DNA of 43,514 bases from an uncultured Loktanella sp. (GTDB lineage: Bacteria > Pseudomonadota > Alphaproteobacteria > Rhodobacterales > Rhodobacteraceae). Below, piece after piece: positions 12,887-21,929 of the stretch (position 1 is the stretch's first letter; each line of letters begins with the position of its first letter). A program made the translations under genes and the position numbers. The notes under the pieces are model-generated. The model was not told where the DNA came from. It made no database searches and saw nothing but the letters and a program-made list of their open reading frames with translations. The stretch lies in contig CAKZNT010000041.1 in assembly GCA_937132065.1 (NCBI GenBank), positions 1 to 43,514 of the forward strand, written 5' to 3'.

Positions 12887-13474
12887 ATGCGTAGCGCAAC
12901 GATCACCCGCAAGACCGCTGAGACGGATATCACAGTGACCCTGAACCTCGATGGCACAGGCGTCTACGACAACCAGACCGGCGTTGGCTTCTTTGACCAT
13001 ATGCTAGATCAATTATCGCGCCACGCGCTGATTGACATGACGGTGCGTGCGCAAGGGGACCTGCACATTGACGACCACCACACTGTCGAGGATGTGGGCA
13101 TTGCCATTGGACAGGCGCTCACGCAGGCGATGGGCGACAAAAAAGGAATCGTGCGTTACGGGTCGTGCCACCTCGCAATGGATGATGCGCAAGTGCGCTG
13201 CGCGCTCGATCTGTCGGCGCGCCCCTACCTGATTTGCAATCTGGATTTGCCGTTTGGCAAAATCGGCACGTTTGATATCGAACTGGTGCGCGAATTCTTT
13301 CAAGCGCTAAGCACACATGGCGGCATCACACTGCACATCGACAAGCTGCACGGCTTTAACGCGCACCACATTGTTGAAGCTGCCTTCAAATCGGTTGCAC
13401 GTGCCTTACGCGATGCTCTCGAAACTGACCCCCGCAAGGCAGATGCCGTGCCGTCAACAAAAGGCATGCTATGA
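12887..13474 (+). CDS. hisB: Imidazoleglycerol-phosphate dehydratase
   Basis: 195 residues, the monofunctional bacterial form. It carries both metal-binding HHxxE-type segments: [10 protein letters not shown] (about residues 63-72) and [12 protein letters not shown] (about 161-172), which hold the Mn sites. It dehydrates imidazole-glycerol-phosphate to imidazole-acetol-phosphate, step six of histidine synthesis. The ATG at 12887 follows CGGAGG by 7 nt. Its last four bases (ATGA) overlap the hisH start, so the two are translationally coupled. Confidence 0.97.
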   Translation: MRSATITRKTAETDITVTLNLDGTGVYDNQTGVGFFDHMLDQLSRHALIDMTVRAQGDLHIDDHHTVEDVGIAIGQALTQAMGDKKGIVRYGSCHLAMDDAQVRCALDLSARPYLICNLDLPFGKIGTFDIELVREFFQALSTHGGITLHIDKLHGFNAHHIVEAAFKSVARALRDALETDPRKADAVPSTKGML

Positions 13475-14109
13475 TAACGGTTCTCGTTGATTACGACAGC
13501 GGCAACCTGCATTCGGCCCAAAAGGCGTTCGAACGTATGGCGCAAGAGCAAGACGGTGGAGACATTATCGTCACCTCTGACCCCGATATCGTGGCCAAGG
13601 CCGATCGGATCGTGCTGCCTGGTGATGGCGCCTTTCCGCATTGCCGCGGCGAATTGTTCGGGCGCAAGGCGCTCGCCGAAGCCATCGAAGACGCAGTGAC
13701 CCGTCGCGCGGTCCCCTTCATGGGTATTTGCGTGGGCATGCAAATGCTCGCCACAACCGGGCATGAATACACCCCTACGGCTGGCTTTGGCTGGATCGCC
13801 GGCGATATCCGCAAGATCACGCCCGCCGATCCCACTTACAAAATCCCGCATATGGGTTGGAATGATCTTGTTATTGACCACCCTCACCCCGTTCTTGCAG
13901 GCATTAAATCTGGTGAACACGCCTACTTCGTGCACTCATATGCCATGGAAGTGGTCACCCCCTCAGAGCGCCTTGCGCATGTGGACTATGCTGGTGAAAT
14001 CACCGCAATTATTGGGCGTGACAATGTGATCGGCATGCAATTTCACCCGGAAAAGAGCCAAGACGCGGGTCTTCGCATGATTGGGAACTTCCTGCGCTGG
14101 ACGCCATGA
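13471..14109 (+). CDS. hisH: Imidazole glycerol phosphate synthase, glutamine amidotransferase subunit
   Basis: 212 residues, class I glutamine amidotransferase: [11 protein letters not shown] at the start, nucleophile Cys87 in MGICVGMQ, and the His/Glu of the triad in [10 protein letters not shown] near the C-terminus. It releases ammonia from glutamine and channels it to HisF, whose gene is about 3 kb downstream. It overlaps hisB by 4 bp and glsA by 4 bp. Confidence 0.97.
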   Translation: MITVLVDYDSGNLHSAQKAFERMAQEQDGGDIIVTSDPDIVAKADRIVLPGDGAFPHCRGELFGRKALAEAIEDAVTRRAVPFMGICVGMQMLATTGHEYTPTAGFGWIAGDIRKITPADPTYKIPHMGWNDLVIDHPHPVLAGIKSGEHAYFVHSYAMEVVTPSERLAHVDYAGEITAIIGRDNVIGMQFHPEKSQDAGLRMIGNFLRWTP

Positions 14110-15020
14110 TTGACCTGAACGCCATCGTTTCTAAGATCGGCGCTGATATGGCGGCAATGGAGGATCGCGGACGGGTTGCGGATTACATCCCGCAGTTAGG
14201 GCGCGTAGACCCGCAGCAGTTCGGCATGGCCGTCGTCACAGCCGCAGGCGACACCTATCAGACGGGGCACGCATCCACCCCCTTTTCGATCCAAAGTGTT
14301 TCAAAAGTGTTCACGCTGGCCATCGCGCTTGGCCGTTTGGGCGAAGCACTATGGAAACGCGTGGGGGTCGAACCGTCTGGCCATGCCTTCAATTCGATTC
14401 TCCAGTTGGAGACCGAGGCAGGCATCCCGCGCAATCCGTTTATCAACGCGGGCGCACTTGTGGTCACCGATTCCATCCTTGCGGGCCACGCGCCGCGCGA
14501 AACGCTCGGCGAAATTCTGCGCTTTGTGCGGATGTCCGCTGGTGATGACAGCATCCATATCAACCGAAATGTCGCCGCATCCGAGGAGGCCCACGGCCAT
14601 CTAAATCGCGCTCTGGCCAATTTCATGATGTCTCACGGGACGCTTCAAAACGCGCCAGACCTCACCTGCGGCACATATTTTCACCAATGCGCGATTGAGA
14701 TGAACTGCCTCCAGCTTGCAAATGCTGGTCGGTTTTTGATGGGTGGGAACGCGGGTCAAAACCTGATCTCTGCCGAAAAAGTGCGCCGTATCAATGCCTT
14801 AATGATGACCTGTGGCCACTACGATGGATCGGGCGAGTTTGCGTTTCGCGTTGGCCTTCCGGGCAAAAGCGGTGTGGGCGGCGGCATCTTGTTGATTGTG
14901 CCGGGAAAGGCATCTGTTGCTGTTTGGTCTCCGGGATTAAACCGCCGCGGCAACTCGCGCCTTGGCACAATGGCAATGGAGCGGTTGGCAAATGCAACAG
15001 GCTGGACGGTGTTCGTGTGA
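14106..15020 (+). CDS. glsA: Glutaminase (serine-dependent beta-lactamase-like family)
   Basis: 304 residues, the usual length of bacterial GlsA/YbaS. The catalytic Ser-Lys dyad is in [10 protein letters not shown] (S64, K67), followed by [10 protein letters not shown] and, near the end, [17 protein letters not shown]. It hydrolyses glutamine to glutamate and ammonia in the cytoplasm. The ATG overlaps the hisH stop (ATGA), an odd place for this catabolic enzyme: a second glutaminase coupled directly to the glutaminase subunit of HisHF. It reads as complete and intact. Confidence 0.93.
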   Translation: MIDLNAIVSKIGADMAAMEDRGRVADYIPQLGRVDPQQFGMAVVTAAGDTYQTGHASTPFSIQSVSKVFTLAIALGRLGEALWKRVGVEPSGHAFNSILQLETEAGIPRNPFINAGALVVTDSILAGHAPRETLGEILRFVRMSAGDDSIHINRNVAASEEAHGHLNRALANFMMSHGTLQNAPDLTCGTYFHQCAIEMNCLQLANAGRFLMGGNAGQNLISAEKVRRINALMMTCGHYDGSGEFAFRVGLPGKSGVGGGILLIVPGKASVAVWSPGLNRRGNSRLGTMAMERLANATGWTVFV

Positions 15021-15089
15021 ATTTGCCTGCTAGACAGGTTTGACGGCCTCAGACACTGTCGCCCCAAATTCACAATCTTTGGCCCACAC

Positions 15090-15578
15090 ATGCTTGTTAA
15101 ATCGTCCACTGTTATCACCGTCATTCTTTGCGCCGCATTAAGCGCCTGTTCCGCCAGCCCGCGCGCACCGTCCGCGAAGCCCCAAACAGCGCAGCACATG
15201 CCCGCTCTATATCCCGGTGAGACGCCGCAGATGCGCAGTCTGGTTAACAAATATGCTGCGATCCATGACATTCCCGCCAGTTTGCTGCACCGCGTGATCC
15301 AGCGCGAGAGCGACTACCGTGCGGGTGCGCGCAACGGGCCATATTACGGGTTGATGCAAATTCTGCCCGAAACGGCGCGCACTATGGGTTTTCGGGGCGA
15401 GGCGCGTGATCTGCTGAATGCCGAAACCAATTTGCAATTCGCTGGAAAGTATCTGCGCGGCGCGTGGTTGCTCTCGGATGGTGACGAGGCAACGGCCGTG
15501 AGCTGGTATGCGCGCGGTTATTACTACGAGGCAAAGCGGCGCGGCATGCTCGTGGAAACGGGCCTACGGGCGGGGTGA
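15090..15578 (+). CDS. Lytic transglycosylase (SLT family 1) lipoprotein
   Basis: 162 residues. The lipobox AALSAC, with Cys20 as the lipidation site, follows a hydrophobic signal. The SLT domain starts about residue 50: catalytic Glu73 in VIQRESDYRAGARN, then GPYYGLMQILPETARTMGF and the AETNLQFAGKYLRG segment typical of Slt/MltC-like enzymes. It would cleave peptidoglycan glycan chains to 1,6-anhydromuropeptides at the outer membrane. It follows glsA by 69 bp and converges on the DUF2147 gene. Confidence 0.92.
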   Translation: MLVKSSTVITVILCAALSACSASPRAPSAKPQTAQHMPALYPGETPQMRSLVNKYAAIHDIPASLLHRVIQRESDYRAGARNGPYYGLMQILPETARTMGFRGEARDLLNAETNLQFAGKYLRGAWLLSDGDEATAVSWYARGYYYEAKRRGMLVETGLRAG

Positions 15579-15579
15579 T

Positions 15580-15603
15580 CTTGGGCCAGGTGACCGGCCC
15601 AAG
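15580..15603. terminator. Bidirectional hairpin between convergent genes
   Basis: Perfect 8-bp stem CTTGGGCC (15580-15587) / GGCCCAAG (15596-15603) exactly between the transglycosylase stop and the DUF2147 stop; the T-tract is weak on both sides. Confidence 0.5.
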
Positions 15604-15612
15604 AGTGTTGAT

Positions 15613-16002
15613 TTACTGGACGCGTGCCCAACCTTGTGATGCGCAAAGCAATCCGCCAGCAACACAGCCCTTGAGGGTCAATGAATTTCCCGACACGGAC
15701 ATTTTGCCCACATAGGTCTTGTTGTTGGACGGACGCCAAACCTGACCTTCGTAGTTGCCATTGCCCGTTGGGGCCATGTTGATCACGATCTGACGGCCAA
15801 TGTTCTCGGACTGATACTCTGTCCCGCCATTCTGGAAGGTGCGCGAGATTGTGCCGCAATAGGCCGCGCCACACGACGAGATGGTCACATATGCAAATGC
15901 ACCGTCGTCAACTTCGGTCTGCCAGATACCTTCAGCTGGATCAGCGAGGGCGGGTGAAGCCAGTGCGATCAGCGCCGCTGCTGTTTTCAAAATAGATTTC
16001 AT
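15613..16002 (-). CDS. DUF2147 family periplasmic protein
   Basis: 129 residues. A Sec signal peptide (MKSILKTAAALIALASPALA, cut about after residue 20) is followed by DPAEGIWQTEVDDGAFAYVTI, then two cysteines in SSCGAAYCGTI and a pair near the end (KGCVAGGLLCASQGW). The EGxW...D...I..C opening and the GxVWRP...Y.G.M...L.L.GC pattern are those of DUF2147, a small beta-barrel-like secreted family of unknown function. It lies between the two his blocks, transcribed the opposite way. Confidence 0.88.
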   Translation of the reverse strand: MKSILKTAAALIALASPALADPAEGIWQTEVDDGAFAYVTISSCGAAYCGTISRTFQNGGTEYQSENIGRQIVINMAPTGNGNYEGQVWRPSNNKTYVGKMSVSGNSLTLKGCVAGGLLCASQGWARVQ

Positions 16003-16138
16003 GTTTGTCTCTCTCCCTTGAGTGGTGACTTACCTTGCGCGAGGCTTGCGATTCCAATCAAGACTGACGTTGGGTCCGTTGCATTCTCGCCCCTGCCATG
16101 CATAAAGCCACTATCATTCGCAACGATAGGCCTCTGCT

Positions 16139-16855
16139 ATGATCCTTTACCCCGCCATTGACCTCAAAGACGGCAACGCCGTGCGCCTTGTGCATGGGGA
16201 TATGAACCAGACGACGGTGTTTAATGACGACCCTGCCGCGCAGGCGCGTGCCTTTGTTGATGCGGGCTGCGCGTGGCTGCATCTGGTTGATCTCAATGGT
16301 GCGTTTGCAGGCGAGCCGGTCAATGCCGCCCCTGTTGAGGCGATACTTGAGGCTTGCCCCGTCCCTGCCCAGCTTGGTGGCGGGATCCGCGACATGAAGA
16401 CAATCGCACGCTGGATCGACAAGGGCTTGGCGCGCGTCATTCTCGGGACTGTGGCTGTCGAAAACCCCGAGCTTGTGCGCGAAGCCGCCCGCGAGTTTCC
16501 GGGCAAAGTTGCCGTTGGGCTGGATGCGCGCAACGGGTTTGTTGCTACGCGCGGCTGGGCCGAAGAAACCGACATCCAAGTCACTGATCTCGCCCGCCAA
16601 TTCGAAGATGCCGGGATTGCCGCGATCATCTACACCGACATCATGCGCGATGGTGCGATGAAGGGGCCGAACATTGATGCGACTGCGGCATTGGCCCGCG
16701 CCGTCGACATCCCCGTGATTGCATCGGGCGGCGTGTCTTCAATGGCCGATCTTACCGCGCTGAAGGGCACGGGTGTTATTTCGGGCGCCATTTCGGGACG
16801 TGCGCTCTATGACGGAGCTATTGATCTTGCTGCTGCACTCACGTTACTGAAATAG
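16139..16855 (+). CDS. hisA: Phosphoribosylformimino-5-aminoimidazole carboxamide ribotide isomerase
   Basis: 238 residues, (beta/alpha)8 barrel. [21 protein letters not shown] carries the first catalytic Asp (D8), [12 protein letters not shown] and [15 protein letters not shown] carry the phosphate loops and the second catalytic Asp, and [14 protein letters not shown] completes the second phosphate site. It isomerises ProFAR to PRFAR, the substrate of HisHF. hisF begins one base after its stop. Confidence 0.97.
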   Translation: MILYPAIDLKDGNAVRLVHGDMNQTTVFNDDPAAQARAFVDAGCAWLHLVDLNGAFAGEPVNAAPVEAILEACPVPAQLGGGIRDMKTIARWIDKGLARVILGTVAVENPELVREAAREFPGKVAVGLDARNGFVATRGWAEETDIQVTDLARQFEDAGIAAIIYTDIMRDGAMKGPNIDATAALARAVDIPVIASGGVSSMADLTALKGTGVISGAISGRALYDGAIDLAAALTLLK

Positions 16856-16856
16856 C

Positions 16857-17618
16857 ATGCTAAAAACCCGCATCATCCCCTGCCTTGATGTCGCTGAAGG
16901 GCGCACAGTAAAGGGCGTCAACTTTGTTGATCTGATCGACGCGGGCGACCCTGTCGAGCAGGCGATTGCCTATAATGCTGCTGGCGCGGACGAGCTGGTG
17001 TTTCTTGACATCAAGGCCACCCATGAAAACCGCGGAACCATGTTTGATCTGGCCACCCGCACCGCCGAACAGTGCTTTATGCCTCTCACGATTGGTGGCG
17101 GCGTGCGCACGCATCATGATGTGCGTGATCTGTTGCTTGCGGGCGCTGACAAGGTCAGTTTCAATTCCGCAGCTGTGGCCGACCCGAATGTTGTTGCCGA
17201 GGCCGCGATGCGATTTGGCAGCCAGTGCATCGTTGTCGCGATTGACGCCAAGACGGTTGCGCCCGGGAAATGGGAAATCTTTACCCACGGAGGGCGTAAG
17301 GCCACCGGGATCGACGCCATAGACTTTGCCCGCACTGTCGTTGAAAAAGGCGCGGGTGAAATCCTGCTGACCTCGATGGATCGTGACGGGACAAAGGCGG
17401 GGTTCAACCTGCCTTTGACACGCGCAATTTCTGACGCGGTCAATGTCCCTGTTATTGCGTCCGGTGGTGTTGGCACGCTCGACCACCTTGTTGAGGGCGT
17501 GACGCAGGGCGGCGCATCTGCCGTGCTTGCCGCCTCGATCTTCCACTTTGGCACATATACGATTGCAGAGGCCAAGACCTATATGGCCAATGCCGGTATT
17601 CCTGTGAGGATGACATGA
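16857..17618 (+). CDS. hisF: Imidazole glycerol phosphate synthase, cyclase subunit
   Basis: 253 residues, a barrel homologous to His[21 protein letters not shown] with the catalytic Asp (D11), [41 protein letters not shown] with the second Asp, and [14 protein letters not shown]. It condenses ammonia supplied by HisH with PRFAR to give IGP and AICAR. The 4-bp ATGA overlap couples it to hisE. Confidence 0.98.
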   Translation: MLKTRIIPCLDVAEGRTVKGVNFVDLIDAGDPVEQAIAYNAAGADELVFLDIKATHENRGTMFDLATRTAEQCFMPLTIGGGVRTHHDVRDLLLAGADKVSFNSAAVADPNVVAEAAMRFGSQCIVVAIDAKTVAPGKWEIFTHGGRKATGIDAIDFARTVVEKGAGEILLTSMDRDGTKAGFNLPLTRAISDAVNVPVIASGGVGTLDHLVEGVTQGGASAVLAASIFHFGTYTIAEAKTYMANAGIPVRMT

Positions 17619-17923
17619 CCCTAACCGATCTGGAAAAGACAATTGCCGCCCGTAAATCCGCAACCCCTGACACCAGCTGGACCGCAAAATTGTTGTCGCA
17701 GGGCGTCGAGAAATGCGCGGAGAAGTTTGGCGAAGAGGCGATTGAGGCAATCATCGAGGCCGTCAAGCGCGACAAAGCTGCCCTGACCTCAGAAGCGGCG
17801 GATGTGCTTTATCATCTGCTGGTGATGCTTGCCGCATCTGATGTGCCGCTTTCGGATGTTTTAGCCGTGCTTGATGCCCGCCAATCCCAATCCGGTATCG
17901 CGGAAAAAGCGGCCCGCAAATAG
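17615..17923 (+). CDS. hisE: Phosphoribosyl-ATP pyrophosphatase
   Basis: 102 residues, the stand-alone HisE form (all-alpha MazG-like fold). [29 protein letters not shown] contains the K(x)3EE(x)2E metal-binding set and [14 protein letters not shown] the ExxD pair. It hydrolyses PR-ATP to PR-AMP, the second step of the pathway. It is the last gene of hisAFE and ends 4 bp before the convergent CoA-binding gene. Confidence 0.96.
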   Translation: MTLTDLEKTIAARKSATPDTSWTAKLLSQGVEKCAEKFGEEAIEAIIEAVKRDKAALTSEAADVLYHLLVMLAASDVPLSDVLAVLDARQSQSGIAEKAARK

Positions 17924-17927
17924 CCCG

Positions 17928-18374
17928 TCAGGATAAGTCCGACAGGGTGGCAGCGCCGCCATAAAGCCGCTCAAATTCGATTTTCGGGCAGCGATCTTGA
18001 ATGACATCGACGCCGCGCGCCTCTGCAATTGCGGCGGCATCCGGATTGGTCACATCCAATTGCATCCAGATCGTTTTAAGATCGGGCCAGCGCGCTAACG
18101 CCGCATCAACGATCTCGCCAACCGCGTCAGAGCGGCGAAAGATATCAACGAAATCAACGTCATCCGGGATACTCTCTAGATCGGCATAAACTGTCTCGCC
18201 AAGGAATGTCTGCCCCGCAAGACCGGGGTTCACGCCAATGACGCGATACCCTTTGCGCGCTAAATAGGCGGCAACCCGATGGCTGGGCCGCTGTGTATTG
18301 GCAGAAAAGCCAACGAGGGCCACTGTTTTTGTGCGGCTCAGGATTTGTTTAAGCATATCATCCGAATGGGTCAT
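17928..18374 (-). CDS. CoA-binding domain protein (YccU-like)
   Basis: 148 residues, a single Rossmann CoA_binding_2 domain: TKTVALVGFSANTQRPSHRVAAYL (glycine-rich loop, about 14-37), KGYRVIGVNPGLAGQTFLGE, DDVDFVDIFRRSDAVGEIVDAAL and IWMQLDVTNPDAAAIAEARGVDVIQDRCPKIEF shown in parts. Members of this family are short CoA- or nucleotide-binding proteins with no settled reaction. The start at 18374 fits the family's N-terminal helix although the ribosome site is poor. Confidence 0.9.
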   Translation of the reverse strand: MTHSDDMLKQILSRTKTVALVGFSANTQRPSHRVAAYLARKGYRVIGVNPGLAGQTFLGETVYADLESIPDDVDFVDIFRRSDAVGEIVDAALARWPDLKTIWMQLDVTNPDAAAIAEARGVDVIQDRCPKIEFERLYGGAATLSDLS

Positions 18375-18409
18375 GGCGCAATTCTAGCTCATTTGAGGAA
18401 AGAAAAGAA

Positions 18410-18433
18410 GCGCCCGAACCGAAGTTCGGGCGC
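18410..18433 (-). terminator. Intrinsic terminator downstream of the YHS gene
   Basis: Perfect 10-bp stem GCGCCCGAAC (18410-18419) / GTTCGGGCGC (18424-18433) with a 4-nt loop. On the minus strand it is followed by TTCTTTTCTTTCC, so it stops transcripts from the YHS-domain gene 120 bp away and insulates the CoA-binding gene. Confidence 0.75.
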
Positions 18434-18556
18434 AGTGTTGGAACGAGGGGACTGTCAGGGAAACACGCCTGTTCCAGAACGCGTTTCCTACAAAAGACGT
18501 ATGCTTAATGCGTCAGTTTCCAAGGTTGATCAGAAAAACGTGAACAGGTGATTAAT

Positions 18557-19006
18557 CTAGCTATTGAGGATCGCAGGCCAGAACCCGTCAGCCAGCGCGA
18601 TATTGCCCGCCATATCTTGCGACCATACCCCCCGCACATAGTCGGAATAGTTCAAGTAGAGCTTACCTTCATAGATCGTCCACGCGTCGGGAACGGTCGT
18701 CGCAATTGCCCCCTTAGAGGCGGCATAGGCACAATATCCACCGTATTGAGGCGCATATTTTTCAGGATTCCCCTCAAACGCCGCCATGTGCTCAGCCGAA
18801 GAAAACCGCCACTCTGCGCCTTTCCACTGCACGGCAAGTGCCGCGTCCCCTGCGACGTAGCGTCCTTGGGTAAAATAGGCCACGGGATCAGCGCCGCGAA
18901 TGGCAATCCCGTCGACGGCAAAGACTTCTGGCGAAGCGGCTGCGGCCTGTCGTGCAAAGACGCAGGTCGCAACGAGTGATGTCAGCATGAGGCGGCGGGT
19001 CAACAT
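18557..19006 (-). CDS. Exported YHS-domain protein
   Basis: 149 residues. The N-terminus MLTRRLMLTSLVATCVFARQ continues to AAAA; RRLML makes it a possible twin-arginine signal, although it is short and also reads as a Sec signal. The YHS domain spans about 30-110: DGIAIRGADPVAYFTQGRYV, WKGAEWRFSSAEHMAAFEGNPEKYAPQYGGYCAYA shown in parts. The YHS fold binds metals in some proteins; this secreted YHS type is common in marine bacteria and has no proven role. GGAG lies 9 nt before the ATG. Confidence 0.88.
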   Translation of the reverse strand: MLTRRLMLTSLVATCVFARQAAAASPEVFAVDGIAIRGADPVAYFTQGRYVAGDAALAVQWKGAEWRFSSAEHMAAFEGNPEKYAPQYGGYCAYAASKGAIATTVPDAWTIYEGKLYLNYSDYVRGVWSQDMAGNIALADGFWPAILNS

Positions 19007-19121
19007 AGTGGCGGCTCCAGTTCAGCATTGGTTAATGCCATCAAGATGCACGCTTGCCGCGCCGCATCAAAGCCCCCTCGCCAACCTGTGACCTGAGGCT
19101 TTGAATTGTTTCAGTCCTGCG

Positions 19122-19901
19122 TCAGCTGCCTTTGGCCGCATAAAGTGCAACCGCCGCTGCGTTCGAGACGTTCAGCGAGCCAAAGCCGCCCGCCGCATCA
19201 ATGCGCACCAGCATATCACAGGTCTCGAGCGTCTTTTCACGCAAGCCCGGCCCTTCGGCCCCCATAACCAGCGCAATCGCGCGATCACGCTTGCCTGCGA
19301 CGGCTTGTTCGATGGTTTGCTCTGCTGTGCCATCAAGGCCAAGCACGAGATACCCCATCCCTTTTAGCGCGATCATGGTATCTGCAAGGTTACGCACCCG
19401 CAAATACGGCTGACGTTCCAGCGCGCCACTGGCTGTTTTCGCCAATGCGCCCGTTTCAGGCGCCGCGTGCCGCTGCATTGCAACAACGGCCTGTGCCCCG
19501 AAAACTTCGGCAGAGCGCAAAATTGCCCCGACGTTATGAGGGTCGGTCACCCTGTCAAGTAACACAATGCGCGGTGGCGTATCGCGCGCGCGCAAGGCCA
19601 CATCCTCCAAACTGCCCCAATCAAGCGGCTTCACCTCAAGCGCGGCCCCTTGGTGAACATTTTGCGGATCAAGCGGGGCTGCAAACTTGCGTGGATCGGA
19701 AATTTCAGGCTCCATGCCGCTCGCAGCAACCGCATCACCCAGCTTTTCAAGGGCATTGCGCGTCAGGACAATGCGCACCCGCTTGCGGTTCGGGTTCAAC
19801 AGCGCGTCACGCACCGCGTGCAAACCAAAGAGCCAAACGGTCTCATTTGCCGCCGCCCGCTTGGCTTGCTCTTTCTCGATCACCCACTTTGGTTTTTCCA
19901 T
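19122..19901 (-). CDS. rlmB: 23S rRNA (guanosine-2'-O-)-methyltransferase RlmB, SPOUT family
   Basis: 259 residues. N-terminal substrate-binding domain starts with VWLFGLHAVRDALLNPNRKR. The SpoU (SPOUT) catalytic domain carries all three knot motifs: DPHNVGAILRSAEVFGA, ALVMGAEGPGLREKT and FGSLNVSNAAAVALY. It methylates the 2'-O of G2251 of 23S rRNA in E. coli; the same target is assumed. It is transcribed away from the neighbouring tRNA-Tyr gene. Confidence 0.92.
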   Translation of the reverse strand: MEKPKWVIEKEQAKRAAANETVWLFGLHAVRDALLNPNRKRVRIVLTRNALEKLGDAVAASGMEPEISDPRKFAAPLDPQNVHQGAALEVKPLDWGSLEDVALRARDTPPRIVLLDRVTDPHNVGAILRSAEVFGAQAVVAMQRHAAPETGALAKTASGALERQPYLRVRNLADTMIALKGMGYLVLGLDGTAEQTIEQAVAGKRDRAIALVMGAEGPGLREKTLETCDMLVRIDAAGGFGSLNVSNAAAVALYAAKGS

Positions 19902-20006
19902 GTCTCTTTACCTTTTTCACTGCCAAGGACCCGCCCTGCATTTGGCCATGCGATAGCCTAGTTTGCAGCTTGTGTGAAGGACTCCCCTTTCATGCGCATT
20001 TTACGG

Positions 20007-20035
20007 TTGACGCCCCCACGGGCCACGTTTAATCA
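20007..20035 (+). promoter_or_regulatory. Promoter of tRNA-Tyr
   Basis: TTGACG (20007-20012), a 17-nt spacer and TAATCA (20030-20035), with a predicted start about 4 nt before the tRNA body. Confidence 0.7.
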
Positions 20036-20045
20036 GCCCCTTGTT

Positions 20046-20129
20046 GGGCGACAGGCCGCAAGGTGTGGCAGGAGACTGTAACTCTCTCGCGGAGACGCAC
20101 GCCTGGTTCGATTCCAGGGTCGCCCACCA
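20046..20129 (+). tRNA. tRNA-Tyr (anticodon GTA)
   Basis: 84-nt class II tRNA. Acceptor GGGCGAC (20046-20052) / GTCGCCC (20119-20125), D-arm GCCG...TGGC with the GG pair, anticodon stem GGAGA/TCTCT around CTGTAAC (anticodon GTA), and a 14-nt variable arm (20088-20101) with a GCG/CGC stem. The T-arm is CCTGG-TTCGATT-CCAGG, the discriminator A and the CCA encoded. Position 8 is A rather than the near-universal T. No obvious terminator follows; 20130-20212 holds nothing else I can support. Confidence 0.93.
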
Positions 20130-20212
20130 CTTGCTAGATCGTGTAGCGCGCTTTGGCATCTTGTTCCTTCAAGTTTGAAGAGACTCCTATTTCTTGATCT
20201 CCCCCCCCTGAT

Positions 20213-21208
20213 TTAGTCCCCGCGCAAATCCGTCAAAACCTCTGCGGCTATCTGGAACGAACGCACCCGCGCCGCGTGATCATGGATCATGCCTGTCACC
20301 ATGATTTCGTCGGGTTGGTAGGTGGCGACCAACTGACCCAATTCCGCCTTGAGCGTCGCCGCTGATCCTGTGGCCGAGCACGACAGCGCGTGCTTGACGC
20401 CAGCCAAAACGCCTGCGGGAATGTGGGCTGCGATATCATCTACGGGGCGCGGCAACTTCCCCGGATTTCCAGTTCGCAGGCGCGCAAACGCCAGATATTG
20501 AGACGTGCGGAGATAGGCGGCTTCGGCGTCGGTTTGCGCGGCACAAACACCCGCGGCCATCATCGCATAGGGCTGCGACAGATGTGCAGAGGGCTTGAAG
20601 GTTGTGCGATAGACATCCAACGCCTGCGCCAGCATGTCAGGCGCAAAGTGCGATGCAAATGCATAGGGCAACCCGAGGTATGCCGCCAGCTGCGCGCCAT
20701 AAAGGCTTGATCCGAGAATCCAGACAGGCACATGCGTCCCTGCTCCGGGAACCGCACGCACAGGGGCGTTTTCGGGGCTTTCGCCAAGATATCCAATCAG
20801 CTCCTGCACGTCTTGCGGGAAACTGTCCTCTGGCGCCATATGGCGACGCAAAGCACGCGCCGTCGCCATGTCCGTTCCCGGCGCGCGGCCAAGCCCTAGG
20901 TCGATGCGGTCAGGAAACAGCGTTGCCAGCGTTCCGAACTGCTCTGCGACAATCAGCGGGGCGTGGTTGGGCAGCATAATCCCACCTGCGCCCACGCGGA
21001 TCGTTTTGGTTGCGCCAGCCACTTGGCCGATCACGATAGATGTCGCAGCACTCGCGATCCCCGGCATATTATGGTGCTCTGCGAGCCAGAACCGGTGATA
21101 GCCAGCGCTCTCTGCGGCTTGGGCCAAAGCGACCGTATTCGCCAGCGCATCGGCCTCGGTTTTACCTTCGGGGACGGGCGACAGATCGAGAAGGGAAAAA
21201 TTTTGCAT
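20213..21208 (-). CDS. LLM-class (luciferase-like) flavin-dependent oxidoreductase
   Basis: 331 residues, bacterial luciferase-like TIM barrel: [14 protein letters not shown] at the start, [19 protein letters not shown] (the WxAEHH signature of this group, about 40-58), [19 protein letters not shown] and [14 protein letters not shown]. These use FMN or F420; alkane/aromatic monooxygenase-like activity is typical but the substrate is unknown. I start at the ATG at 21208: AAGGAG is 7 nt before it, while the in-frame ATG two codons upstream lies almost on the ribosome site. Confidence 0.92.
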   Translation of the reverse strand: MQNFSLLDLSPVPEGKTEADALANTVALAQAAESAGYHRFWLAEHHNMPGIASAATSIVIGQVAGATKTIRVGAGGIMLPNHAPLIVAEQFGTLATLFPDRIDLGLGRAPGTDMATARALRRHMAPEDSFPQDVQELIGYLGESPENAPVRAVPGAGTHVPVWILGSSLYGAQLAAYLGLPYAFASHFAPDMLAQALDVYRTTFKPSAHLSQPYAMMAAGVCAAQTDAEAAYLRTSQYLAFARLRTGNPGKLPRPVDDIAAHIPAGVLAGVKHALSCSATGSAATLKAELGQLVATYQPDEIMVTGMIHDHAARVRSFQIAAEVLTDLRGD

Positions 21209-21332
21209 CAGCATGCTCCTTTCACCTTCATCTAGGGAGCAGGAACGCCCGCGCCAAGATCAGCACGCCCAAGCGCACCGCATTAAGTGTGGTTTTTGCA
21301 GTGACCCCAAGTTACGCCGCCAGCAATTGCCC

Positions 21333-21845
21333 TTAGGGGATCTGGATTTCATTGCGGTTAAACTGCGCGAAATCCGTTGTGCCATCGTCAAAGGTCACTT
21401 CGACGTAGACCGTTTCAACACTGTCGGGGGGAAGGGTCGCGTAGATCAGGTATGTTTCGACATCGACGATTGAATTCGGGGTCTGCAAATCGTCATAGCA
21501 CGGCTCAAGCGGAAAGACCTGATCGGCAGGCGCGCCGTTGATCCCATAGCGCACATCCCAAAGGCCGCAACGCCACGCAAGCAGATGCGAGAAATACAGC
21601 AAATCCTGCCCGTTATAATTGCGCACTGCGACCCAATTCCCTTTGGTCATGCCCAAAATCGGCTTCACTTCAACGGCTGTGGTAAACTTGCCTGTCGGAA
21701 TCTGCGGCTCTGGCGTGCGGCTGGCGATATCATCACCAGATGCCTCAAGCACGGGCACTTCCGCCTGTGTGGTCTGGGTATCGCCCTCATTTGCGCTCAT
21801 CCCGAGTGCGGTTCCGATCAAATATGGTAAAAAAAGTTCAAACAT
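21333..21845 (-). CDS. Exported protein of unknown function
   Basis: 170 residues. A hydrophobic start MFELFLPYLIGTALGMSA looks like a signal sequence or anchor, followed by an acidic, Thr/Pro-rich linker (about 20-55). A compact domain with LLAWRCGLWDVRYGING and EPCYDDL (two cysteines), ETYLIYATLPPDSVETV and EVTFDDGTTDFAQFNRNEI follows. I do not recognise a family. It diverges from the glycosyltransferase-like gene with an 84-bp spacer, so they may share control. The start at 21845 is chosen because upstream in-frame codons enter the spacer and the divergent gene. Confidence 0.65.
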   Translation of the reverse strand: MFELFLPYLIGTALGMSANEGDTQTTQAEVPVLEASGDDIASRTPEPQIPTGKFTTAVEVKPILGMTKGNWVAVRNYNGQDLLYFSHLLAWRCGLWDVRYGINGAPADQVFPLEPCYDDLQTPNSIVDVETYLIYATLPPDSVETVYVEVTFDDGTTDFAQFNRNEIQIP

Positions 21846-21929
21846 CTTGGCTCCAATGGTCTGGCGTGGCTTTTGCAATGGACAATTGCCAACTATACTA
21901 CCCGCAAAACGTAGTGAGGCGAGTAAAAT

